DNA of 64,000 bases from Phytoseiulus persimilis (taxonomy: Eukaryota > Arthropoda > Arachnida > Mesostigmata > Phytoseiidae): assembly GCA_037576195.1 (NCBI GenBank), contig CM075101.1, forward strand, positions 34,596,001 through 34,660,000, given 5' to 3'. Below the pieces are notes generated by a model, which made no database searches, was not told where the DNA came from, and worked only from the letters and a program-made list of their open reading frames with translations. Positions 1 through 11,205 of this stretch are shown here, piece by piece. The position numbers were made by a program, and so were the translations under genes. Position 1 is the first letter of the stretch. Each line of letters begins with the position of its first letter.

Positions 1-2379
1 ATGGGGATTTGCGAGGCGATAGGGAGTGTTACTGAAGCAATACCGAAAGGTGATCCCGGGACACTTCTGAGGGCTGGCTGAGAGGTTTAGCCGGAAAACA
101 AAGACTAAAATATGGCTCGAGGAAATCAATATAAAATAGGGAGAGCTCGCAGCCCCGAAAGAATTTACGCAGCTGCTGCAGCGCTGCGAGGACTTCTCAA
201 TGTGACGCACACGTCCGATCACCGGATCGCGGGTTCGTTTCCGTCTGTCTCGACCAACGCACACACAAAGACAAGCAATGGATTGTATCGAATTATGTTA
301 CCGATATGTACATATCGGAGGCCTTATGCGGCGGCAGAGGCTTTGAAAACTCACATAGAGCCGTGAACGCTTGTTTGCCCGGGTCAAAGCCTCAGAGTAG
401 TAGCAGTAACGTGAGAACGGGAATAGAAACCCGAGTCTCGTATGAGAGCCCCCGTTCAGCGCAAAGAATGATTCGTCGAGTATTCACGAACTTCTCTCCT
501 GCACGGCTCTGCATTGTCGCAACCACAGGTGGCCACTACATATGATTGAATTAGACAGCAGGGTTCAATAGTGAACGATGCGAGTTCCATGGTCCATTCC
601 ATGATGAACGGGTTCAGTTCATGATCAAGCGTACATATGTGCAAGCCGCATGCTCTCGGACGACGACGGTGAACGGAAATGAAGTATTGCGGTTGCAACC
701 GTGAAGCCGCGCAGAGCTCCCGATATCGTGTATTTTATTGTAGAGGATTTTCATTTCGTAGGTCCTCGGTGGAGGAGACTCATACAGGATGTGCAAACGA
801 GGGAACCGTCACGACCGGGTCTCGAAAAGCAAAGAAGCTATACCCGTTGCCTTGGAATCCAGATCTCGCAGTATTCCGAGCAGTGCACAGATGGCCCCGA
901 CGTGCGGGTTGAAGAGGAGCTCTCAACTGACAAACGCAACTATTCAGATCGACGTCAGATTTGGATTTATTCTCTCCCCGTCGCAGGTGTACTCTCCCCT
1001 GACTGCAAGGGACGGTGACTCCGACGCGGATGGCAAGTTCCTCTCGACCTGGGCCTCATTTCACCGTATCCGGCCATGATGAATCCTTTCAGGCAGCCGG
1101 TCAACGGAATGCTCGTTCCACTCTTCTGGCGGGGGATTCACACTCACGGATCATTCCCACTCTAGTCGGAATGAAGTCCGAGTGGCTCATGCTCCGTTCG
1201 ACAACAGTATGATTGTGTCCAGAGCTACGACGCCTCCGTGATGTCTAACGGGAGCAGTGGAGGGGTTTAAGGTTTCGGGGACACTGCAGAACAGAAACCA
1301 TAACCGTCGAATCGGGGACAACGTATACGAGCATATTGCCGTGGCGGGAATCAGAGCAGCTCCCGCGAGAAGAGGGGAATGTATAGCCTCCAACCTCGGG
1401 AAGTCAGGGAGGCGCAACACTCATCATGATTTCATCTGGAAGACCGATGAATTTCAGCTGTTGTCTCGTTTTTATCCAAAGGCGGGCAGCCGAATGTAAT
1501 AAAGTTTCTCCTCCGTGGACGGCGGAGACGAGTTAATGATCCGGCAAATCGATGATTGACAACCACCCATGTTGAGGCTGCATCCGCCATGGGGAGAGCA
1601 CTTCAAACTCAACGTGCCTCGACGGCCCTCTATCCTCATCATATATTCCTCCTCTAGGAGCTTTGGCTGTGAATTTCACTGAAGCATATTGTGCGTACTT
1701 TTTTAGGCGCAGGAACCTGAAAAATCCCTAAATAGTTCGAGCCCGATACGAATGCCCGGAAAATCGATACGATAACGATTCTTCTGAGATCACGATCTTG
1801 ACGGCATTGCTCGTCTGTAGTGCAACAGATTCCTGGGAAGAAACGTCACTGAGTTCGTGACCGGATCTATATTTCTCCGCTTTCCGGCTGAGGTGTCGAT
1901 TTCGCTCAAGTGATTCGATCCGAACACCCTTTTATTGGGCCCCATGCATACATTCCTTCCGCCGCACAATCTCGGGGACGAATCTCGGCTTGTGTCTGAG
2001 TTTGTGATCCGAGTCCAAGCCCCTCCCGGAGGAGAACGCGGGAGTTTCCATCGAGAGAGTCGTTGAATCTGCTGGGACAGTGTCGGTTTGCTTGGATGAG
2101 TTCAAAATAAGCAACTTCTGCCATCAGACTTCGTTCCCTCGGATCCGTAGTTTCCGAACTCAAGGTCAAAGTGTGTAACTTTATCCGGGAAAACATGGAC
2201 GAATGAATCTGACAAACGGCCGAACAACAACTGCTTTCGATGAAACCTTCAGATAGAGGCAGCATTTAGTCTCCAAGATCCCGCGGCGGGAGGAATGTAT
2301 GTACGTATGTGTGGGCCAATAAATTTGTCGCGGTCAAAAAACGTGAATATCGCGGGCAAGTCTCGGTGACGGATCGGAA

Positions 2380-2415
2380 AATCGCACAAACTGAGTAAAT
2401 CGCACAAACTGAGTA
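2380..2415. repeat. 18-bp direct tandem duplication
   Basis: AATCGCACAAACTGAGTA occurs twice back to back, with a partial third copy (AATCGC) after it. It lies in otherwise featureless sequence. Confidence 0.95.
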
Positions 2416-5400
2416 AATCGCTCGAGAATTGTGGAGAGCGATGAGTTCGTGTGATTTCCGCAGCAAACTCGATCAAAACTGAGTCCATGATGTACCGATG
2501 CAGAAACACACTATTTCCTTCATCTAAACACAACATGAGCACCTTGCAATATTGGAGAGGTCCTACCGCGTTGAAATTGATTCGTATCCAAGCTCTGGAG
2601 CATACCGGCGTTCGGAGGAAGCATGTTGTAGACGACTGAAGTTGGCTCAGCGATGCTACGGCGGTTATTTCCCAATGCTTTCCAGTACTTGCTGGAAGAC
2701 CGCTCCGCGGCAGCACTGCCGACTGGAACGCTGAGGCGAATAAGCGCCAGTCGAGAAAGTTCCGTGGAGCGTTGGGCCCAGGGAACCCGTAAGTCCGCGG
2801 GTTGACTGAAGCTACTGAAGTCCTTGATCGAGTTCAAAAACATTCTGAGCTCCGTCTCCGTCGAACCAGGGAATATGCTCGGAGGCGAACTCGGGAGCTA
2901 CTGCAGTGGTTCAAACGTTCTCGGTGAGCGCGGTCAATGCGGGAAACGACAAAAATCGCGCCGGAGGCCAAAAATCGTGATACAGGTCGAAAAACGCGGC
3001 CCCCGCGATTTCCGTGACTCTCGCGATTTCTTCCCAGCCCTTGGTATGAGGCAAGGAATATGTGTTCAGATCAAACCACTCGTGCCGGCGCTCCTTCATT
3101 TTCGAAACTCCGTCGCGATTTGGCCGAGTTATGGCTTCCAGGAGATAAAACGAGAAAATTCTCCTGTCAGCTGGGATAGCCTGTACCTTTGCTCCCGATC
3201 AAGAATATCAGCTGCTGAGTTTTCGTCAAAGTTAGACGATTCGGGAGGCGAATCGGCTCAGCAGCTTTCACCTTCAAAACTCAATTCTTCTGCACGTTCC
3301 GTCGCTGGCTTGGCCTGTCGTTCGACTGCATAGGGCTCTGAGACAAATTGCTGCCACGCCTGTGGGGTTCGCGGGCTTTATCAGTTGTTATCAGGGACCT
3401 CGAAGTGGTGAAAGTGTCAGCGTCGGAAATAACAGAGTTGCGCCCCGGCGGCTGTTGCAGCAGCGACGGTGGCAGCGGAACTGGGACACGACAGGTCCCG
3501 ACGAAAGCTGCGGCGCGTTCAGCCAGCATTTTGACAAATTCCATATTCATGAGGATGTTGGTGTCGGGAATGACGGATCACGTGGTAAGCACGCGTTTCG
3601 GAATTCGAAAAGCACCGTTTGTGAGCCACCGATGGGGCCGCCGGCGTTTTCTTCAGGAAGCTTCAATCCCGCACGAGCGTGCCGCTTGCGAGGAACCTTA
3701 TTCTAGAGTCAGTTCAAACAAGGGTGGTGGTTCCCGTCTTCAGGGTCTACGTGAGGGGTTCGGAAGGTCACCACCGCTTGAGCTGCCCCCGGTAGCCAGT
3801 CAGGTACCCCATCTATCAGGTTTCCGGGATGAGCTGATCTGCGATAAGTCGCCATGCGATCTGAAACTCGGGGCAGTGATAAGGGCCACCATCTGTCTAC
3901 CCGCACTCCTCGGATCGATGAGGCCCCAGCCTACACATCTCAGGATGTGTTGAAGGAGATTAGGATTTGGGTCAGGGAACAGAAAGGTAGACGGGAGCGC
4001 TCTTGCTACGACAGCCTCGCTGCTTACAGTCACTGTTCTTCGCCGCTGCGCCTTCGGGGGAAGGGGGTTGATGGTGGTCTCGGTTTTTGTCGAGACCGGA
4101 TGGACGCGGCGAAAAGGAGAGAACGAGCGAGAAATAGATGCTGAGATAAACAGAGGGAGAGGCACGGGAAGTGTCGTTGGTTGCTCGTTTCCAAAAAAAA
4201 AAATGCGATGCCCTCATTGAGCGGCTGTCGCCACCCTGCAAAAACTGGCAAGGTCTTCCGCCCACACTTGCCTGCGGCTAACCTGCAGCGAGTGAGAGTT
4301 CGCTGGTGGGAAACGACCGATGCACCGAGCGAGTCTTATAAGCTTGCTATCAACAGAGCGACGTTTATAATTACTGCACGGCGAGTTGTTAGCCGGCTCG
4401 ACGTTGACGTCGTGCTCGTCGGTGATGTTTATTGTGAGTTTGTGGACTCAGACGAGCCTCGCTCTCGCGCTTGCTCGTTCACTGTGTTCATCTGCAGTGA
4501 GCGCTTGCTGACAAAATGAAGGTCTTCTTCAAAGTTGGTAGACAATTTGAACGCGAGCCAGAGAAGAGCGGCTTGACGCGAACCCAGTCCGCTCACCCAA
4601 CTAACTTGTGAGCTCTCGATTCACTAGCCGGGAAAGATATACTCCGTTGGTAGGGGAGCAATCGAGTCCTATCCCGGTTGACGCCAACTGGACACGGTTT
4701 TCGCTCTGGGCCGAGCGATCACGGTCGCCTACCTTCTGGCCATGAATGAGCCGCTGGTAAACATTTTTCGAATCTGCCCCCTTTGTTGGACTGCTCTCGA
4801 AAAGACGCATCTCTTCTGTCTTCCTTTCAAAAACCGACTGAGAATTGCTGATTGGAGAGCATGTCGAAGTCGACTTTTCATTTTCCCCGACTCCAAACTT
4901 CAACAGGCTCGTAAATCGTCAATTCTCAACGGATTTGGGATTCTCAGATAAGTTCGATTAGTCTCCCACCCTCCTCTAATATTCGCGAATCCAAGGCGAA
5001 CTGGAGGAAAAATACCTTTCACCGATCATCATTGCAACGCCTCGCATCAATTTCGACATGCTCTCAAATTACCAATACTCGACCGAATTTTCGAAACAAA
5101 ACGGGGAAGATGCGTCTTTCGAACGCAGAGAAAAATCATGGTGGTAGAGCGTGGATGAAGCTAACGCGATTTTTTCTCCGTAGACAGCTTGCGTGTTTTC
5201 CTGCTGGTCTGGAAGCCTGAATGACAACCGACACGGATCACCGCCGGCCAATGCGTTCCCTAGCAGTCACGTTCGCGCATGAGGGTATTTTCATGCCACG
5301 GACTGTGAAAATTGTGATTCATTCCTCCCATGCGGACTCTTTCCATTTTCTAGGTTCGGGTGCTTTTGAGATTCTCGATGAGAACACCTCTCCCTGAGAG

Positions 5401-7044
5401 TCCTCCGAAACCCGTGATCCAACTCACGAAATCGGGAATCCCGTCTCCTTCCGCTCCCGATTTGCCGATGGTACACCGCATCCGGAACACGTGTCGAGAT
5501 TCATCGCGTAATTTCATGTCAGAAGAATAATAACTACCGTCCTTCCATTGCTATCTATCTCAATTATTCACTCGTGGTCGAGTTTCTCGCACCAAATGTT
5601 CAGCATGGCACCGATAGTTCTCGCAACTGATTGGAGCCTTCCAATGAGTGTAGGGTGGGAGTCCACAATATTGAATGATGAACGCTTGACTCGCTCGACA
5701 GGCATGGAGTCAAGAACATAAGACCACGCTCAGCGTTGGAGAATCCAGTGCAAGGCTAGCCTCGGCGGATAGTACGGCGAGGTCGCTGTTCGATACTCGA
5801 TCGAGAAAGGGGCTGAGGTACTTCCGTCCGATGAAGAGAACATGAACGACTGAAAATAAAGTTGTAGCTTGGAACTTTTATCAGAAGCCTAGAGGAGACC
5901 AGTCTGCCATTTCCGCACCGTGTAGGTGAGCGCACGAGACAGGAGAAGCGAACAAGAGGAGTATAGCCGATGGATCTTTGCTTGAACCTTTGCTTCTAGT
6001 CGAACAATTCCGAGCTATCCGCGCGAGCCAATGTAGCGTAGAGATCCGGCTGGATGGAAGACTCACAGGGTCGCTGCGGGAGTGACTGTTCGGCAGGTAG
6101 AAAGCTTTTTCCGTACTCTCCTGGGCTTGATGGCCTTGCCCGTTCGTTTCCCAACGATGATGACGACGTTGTCGACTGGAGCGCGCACTACAACGAGAGT
6201 GAGCGACACACCTCAGCAGGGTTTCGAAGAGTTACACGAAGATCGAGCCCCAGTCTGAGTTTCGAACACTGACGCAGACGAAGAAGATCTTTTTCTCTTC
6301 GCAGAACCTCGTCACCTGTGCTGATGAAAGGGCTGGTCGTTCAGGAGAACTAAGGAACCTCTGCAGAACCTCCCCGAAACGGGCCGCTTCCTCAGTGCTG
6401 CGGGTAACTGTCTGGCTGAACCCTTAGGTTCCTGTCTGTGGGTGGATAGTGTTCGTCACGAACCTAAATCGTCGTTTCCTGTATTTTTTGCGCTTGCGAC
6501 CAATTCAACGTCTGCCGCAGTCCGTGCAGTGCCCGGAGCAACAATGGGTGTCAAACGACGTGTTCCTTGCAGTTCTCCGAGTCGGCCGAAACAAGCCATC
6601 GAAACAGAGAAGTATTGTGCCTCTTTTCAGTCTCATTGCTACACTGCTCAGTCGTACGCCGGCCCTGGGAACGACAGCGGCATCGGTGCCGAGAGTGGCG
6701 GCGAAGGTGGTGGTAGCAGTAGTGAGAGAAGAAATACGTGACTGCCGCCGCCGTTGCTTCATCAGACGTGATATCGTAGCCACTTTGCCTTGAACGGAAC
6801 CGGTGCTCCGGGTTCTTCTATCGTCGTGTTCCTTTTCTCCAGTAGCTACGGTTGAGAGTGGGTAAACTCGCCAACAGGCAGCCAGCCGGTGTTGTGATTC
6901 TTGGAAATCCATCGACCTCGTGCACGAGGGTTCAGAAACTTGAGCTTTTGCTACAGGTTGACCTCGCTGTGGGGGAAGCCAATACGTCCCGGTAACTTCC
7001 CACGGTAATCGATTCTGGTTGGAGCTCGCAGGGGCGTACTCGAC

Positions 7045-7070
7045 TTTTTTTTATGGGAGGGGGGGGGGGG
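7045..7070. repeat. T8 and G12 homopolymer pair
   Basis: Eight T (7045-7052) are followed by GGGA-interrupted G, then twelve G (7059-7070). It is low complexity with no associated gene. Confidence 0.95.
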
Positions 7071-7770
7071 ATGATGTGATGATGATCGTCATCGTCGCAA
7101 GCTTCTCATGACGCGATCAACATGAATGTCAAACCTCTGAAGGTTTCCTCTATGACACTGAATCTTCGCGGAACAATTTCGAACATCGAAGGGCATGGCC
7201 CCTTACCCCCTCCCACCTGGGTACGCTACTGGGAGGTCGAGGGATGGCCGGGAATATCATTGTATCTGCACAGGAGGAGTCATTTCCCCATGCATCAGTG
7301 ACCTTTTTCTGAGTGGTGGATTATTATCTGAAAGGCGGAGCGTCAACTTAATTCCCAACCCCAATTATTCATGCCACGTCTCGGGCTGGTGGCTTGCATT
7401 CTCTGACAGAGCACGTTTGTGAACGCACGGTCATCGGGAGCACGTTCAGCTTGGACTCGTTGAAAACATGCGTTAATTCTCGGATTTCAGTTTTTAAATC
7501 GGGCAGGATTAGACGGGCTGCCCCTGACGTAGTGACGAACCTACGGAACCTAGACAGTCTACGGTACGACCAATGGGGATCTTGGTCGAGGCAGCATTCC
7601 ACTCACGAATTCGCGGCGAAGTTGCGGCCTTCCTCCACGATCCCCGACAATTCCGAGAGCCCCTTCGTCTCGCAGACCTGAACATCGAAAAATGCGAGTT
7701 TTCGTGCCGGATGGAATTCACAGATGAATACAGGTTTGTTTCAACGACGTCAACAACACATCTCATCTCG

Positions 7771-8453
7771 AGATTTATTTATAACTAGCCGGCCTTCGGG
7801 CCGACTACGGTGGCTGGCCCGTCCCTTGCTTCGGGAGTTCACTGCTGACAGACAGACATTGCCTTCCATGTAGTGTCATGAGAGCTTGAGAAGTGGCCAT
7901 CGATTCTCGCTGGCTCACTATCGGGGCGGTTCATGCGCCTCATGGTTGAGATTCGTATCCCGGTCATACATGTAAGCGAACACAATCTGGCAGTTTCTGG
8001 CAAGGAGGTAAGTTTCCACCTCTTGAATGGGTCAGCACCATTGGTGAACTTTCTCCTCATTCGGCTAATCTGCGCATAGTGTCTGTCAAAAGTATAGTCA
8101 GACCCACCCCGGGTTCACCTACCTAGACTCCGAGGAGTACGGACCCCGAGTACGGACGGAGATCGAGCCCGGACAACCTCTCAAAACTCCCGACAATATG
8201 AACAGATCGACCCCGGAATCCCCTCCCCAGACTCCGAGAAGTGTGCTGAGTAAGATCCTGGCACCACCTCTTCAGGCTCTCAGAAGTATGGTCAGGTCGA
8301 GCTCGGAATCACCTCCCTAGACTCCGGGAAGTCTGGCCTAGGTCCTTCCTTGTGAACCGCCCCACAACATGTCGTTTGTTCCACATCAATCCGATCGCTA
8401 CCAGAGGAGTTCATTGAGGATGAACATACAAACAGACCCTAGATTTTTTTATA
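7771..8453. mobile_element. Composite repeat element bounded by AT-rich direct repeats
   Basis: The ends carry AGATTTATTTATA (7771-7783) and AGATTTTTTTATA (8441-8453), twelve of thirteen bases alike, which may be a target duplication or terminal sequence. Just inside the left end is CTAGCCGGCCTTCGGGCCG, a hairpin with a TTCG loop. The right half holds the 45-bp tandem array. I do not recognise the family and no coding frame is evident. Confidence 0.35.
8091..8333. repeat. 45-bp minisatellite array, locus 1
   Basis: About five degenerate units of 45 bp, with a core like GGTCAGATCGACCCCGGAAT followed by CACCTCCCTAGACTCCGAGA. Units starting at 8091 and 8284 and the intervening copies line up at this period, with some disruption around 8136-8195. 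The same unit occurs at 20.5-20.9 and 57.4 kb. Confidence 0.7.
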
Positions 8454-9521
8454 TATAGATGAATTTAAGTGATCATCATGTCATATCGTATTCCTGAAGA
8501 GAGGTTTACATTTTTGTACAAAAACACGAGCAAGAATCAGAGCTGGAATGGGATCAAGATTTTCGAGCCATCCAAGAACTCGGATCGAGCAGATCTCACG
8601 TGGATGGGCTCACCTCCTCGATCGTTATGCTTGATATTTGAATACTGTCTGGCGGAGCTCAACGTGGAGAAACAGCTAAAGGGCACGCTCGGGCGTATGG
8701 GCGCACCGTCGGCTTTGATCACCATTCCCGCTCATCCGTGCATCTTTCGCGATCATGCCCCGCAGAGCTGAGATATATAGATGGCTCGGAGCTTTCAGAG
8801 TCGAAATTGCTCAGGAAAATGAACTTTCGGCTGAAATGCTGCACGACCGAATCTGTCGGGATTCACGGCATTCGGGCTGGGAGCGAAACGTCGCCGACAT
8901 TGTGTGGCTTCGCCGCCCGCTACCAGCTCCCAACAGCCCCAGCCATAGCGCTGCCCGATATTGAAGAAGCTTCCCAGTTCAGAAAGCTTCCATGTTCAAC
9001 GGAACTCCCACTTTTCGATGGGTATCGGTCGGTGGCGAGCTCTAGGTGTCGCTCCGCATTTCGCGCTCCGGGGCTTTCATGTCTCGTTTCCCGGAGTTTC
9101 GAGCGATGGATTAGTCTCGCTTGACCGGTCAGGTGATTGCGGATCAACTTTGGTCGTTTAAGATCGAGTACAGATCCCTAATTTTTGGGACAGCATCTTC
9201 ATTCGAAGAAGAGGATTCCAGTGGGATTGGGCATTCATCCCTCCACGTGAGGCAGAGGTGAATGACTGAGTGAAACAGTGAATTCACTCTGACTGGCTCT
9301 GGGAGGGCGAGAGTGATGTGTGAGCGGAACTGACTCCAAGACGACCGCACTTAATATCGGAGACAAAAATAGGTGGTAACCAGAGCATCGTATACACGGG
9401 TTCAGAGAACGTGGGCGAGAAATCGGTCAGAAGGCGCTGAACTTCGAATTGCGATCGCCGCCATAGACCGCAATCGAGATCAGCAGTCTCGGATACTTTT
9501 CATGAGAGTGGAGCTCATTAT
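8454..9521. other. No recognised gene
   Basis: Spacer between the composite repeat element and the hAT element. Short frames only. Confidence 0.5.
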
Positions 9522-10479
9522 TTGAGCTCCCATAAGGCCGGACATGTCCTTTTCCGTCCGTTTGTCCGGTTTTTTCAGCAGCCGAGAAAATGTCTGGTTT
9601 TCAGGCTCACTGATTGAGGTGTCAATGATGGTTCTGAATGAATTTTCCCATCCAGAAGCTTGATAGTTTTCGAGCAACAGAGCGCGGAGCGATTCCGGGA
9701 TTGGGGAAATTCCTTCCAACAGCCAGAATAACAGTCCTCGCTCTCGATCTCCAGATCAAACCAAAATTGGTGTCGGGTAACTCGCTCCAGGCTGCGTGGT
9801 CGGAACGGTTGTGTTTGTCGAAGATCGCGATGGAAGCAAAGCTCCAGGCTCAAGTGCGTGTTTGGCTCGCGAAAAGAGAGAACCAATGTTTCAAACTGGA
9901 CGGGGATGCAGTAGTTTGCAGGAAGTGTTCGATCCCAACGAAGATTAAGGACCGGAGAGGGAGTTCAAGGCTCTCCGATCACCTGAAGACCCCGAAACAT
10001 CAACGAGCAGATGCATCATCGAAGAGCCAAACGGGTATTGTCACCTCCCTGTTAACCAGCGGGAGAGAAAACGTCAGCGATTTCAACCACGTTTCGTTTC
10101 TGTTATTCGCGAGCTTAAACATCCCGGCTTCACAAACTTTTCTCACCGCGCATGAAAACTTTCTCCTCAAATACACCCATAACCACGTGGAGTGTGCTAA
10201 GTTCCCGGAGAACACGGCATTGATCCGTAACAAGTGGTCGGAAGAGGCTCGGATCGTTACAGTTCAATGCGGACCTACTTTTTGACGAATAAAGATCCTG
10301 TGACAGTACCTAATCCAATGCGATCAAGAATGTTTTCATTCAATACTCTCGAATCGTGATATTATCTGGGGAGAGTCCGAAATCGGCATGTCCGCTTCAT
10401 TATCCGGTTTCGGGCACGGTGTCCGCCGGACAAATGTCCGTTTTTTGGGGAAAAAATGTTCGGTCATATGGAAGCTCTA
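9522..10479 (+). mobile_element. Compact hAT-like DNA transposon carrying a CGGBP1-like frame
   Basis: Terminal inverted repeats match imperfectly (GAGCTCCCATAAGG at the left, GAGCTTCCATATGA on the complement at the right). They are flanked by an 8-bp target duplication, CTCATTAT at 9514-9521 and CTAATTAT at 10480-10487, differing at one base. Eight-bp duplications are the hAT hallmark. Several GGACA/TGTCCGG motifs sit just inside both ends and look like subterminal transposase-binding repeats. The 958-bp element has no room for the hAT catalytic domain, so it would depend on a transposase supplied elsewhere. Confidence 0.75.
9830..10285 (+). CDS. CGGBP1-like / hAT N-terminal zinc-finger protein inside the transposon
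   Basis: From the ATG at 9830 the frame gives 151 residues; it is also open upstream to 9638. A BED-like zinc finger is visible, C30-x2-C33-x17-H51-x5-H57 (VVCRKC and DHLKTPKH). After it comes a segment like the CGGBP1 core: SFLLFASLNIPASQ, FLLKYTH and an N-x-x-LIRNKW-like ending. CGGBP1 and relatives are short DNA-binding proteins derived from hAT transposases, usually about 150-190 residues, so the length fits. The frame has no internal stop. I infer a nuclear DNA-binding role, either binding the element ends or as a repressor. Expression is unknown. The 9830 start is chosen because the homology begins shortly after it. Confidence 0.7.
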   Translation: MEAKLQAQVRVWLAKRENQCFKLDGDAVVCRKCSIPTKIKDRRGSSRLSDHLKTPKHQRADASSKSQTGIVTSLLTSGRENVSDFNHVSFLLFASLNIPASQTFLTAHENFLLKYTHNHVECAKFPENTALIRNKWSEEARIVTVQCGPTF

Positions 10480-11059
10480 CTAATTATCATTGCTCATCAA
10501 AAAGAAACATGAGCGCTGAAAGTTTGACGCAGAAAACAAGAAGAGAACACGACCAAGAATTTGATGCGCTGCGCTCGATATTTACGAGCGCTTTTGTTGG
10601 CGGGAATCGCCTCCCGACTGCCGCGTCTCGTGTTTGCATGAGAGCTTCTGCAGAGTCCTGGCAACAGCCAGGTCGACAAAAACTCACGGCGGGGCTTAGC
10701 GCGTGTCTCGGTCGGTACTGAGAACACACTACTTTGCGAGACTCTCAAGACTCGCTGCCACTACGGCCGAGGACCGGCTGGCAAGCGGTGCAGGATGGTA
10801 CCATCACCGCCGACAGTACTGCCAACACAGCCGTCTCCATGCGCCTGATCTTGCTCTGGGTAATCCCGTAAAGTCCAATGTCCAACGCAAATTAGGAGAA
10901 CGCGCCTCTGTGAGGCCTAATTAAAATCCTGTGCGGGGGCAGTAGCGGCGCATCGCATAAGCCTTGCCACAGCGTACTCCGACACACAGATGCGCGCAGG
11001 CAGATTCACATAAATACGCTCTGTGCGGCCTACCCCCTTGCTGGCCCGTAAATCTCCTT

Positions 11060-11205
11060 ACTCCCGCTGCCAGGCGAACTTGTGGGTCTGGATCAACACG
11101 AGTGGGATGACTCCAGGAATTCGACCCTGCCGCCGGGATCAAACCAGAGCGTTTAGTGCACGCATTAGCCCAATCGGGACCCAATACTTAAGGGACGCGA
11201 ATCAT
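11060..11205 (-). repeat. Possible tRNA-derived SINE fragment
   Basis: On the minus strand, an A-box-like TGGGCTAATGCG is followed at tRNA-like spacing by B-box-like GGTTTGATCCCGG and GGGTCGAATTCC. These are internal polymerase III promoter motifs, as in tRNA-derived SINEs. No intact cloverleaf can be folded by eye and no A-tail is clear, so this is a fragment at best. Confidence 0.35.

Larger units (their letters stand above)
1..7770. other. No recognised gene
   Basis: Only short frames on both strands, none resembling a known family. It contains the 18-bp duplication at 2380-2415 and the homopolymers at 7045-7070. I see no convincing splice-linked exons, but short unconserved exons could be missed by eye. 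Confidence 0.5.
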
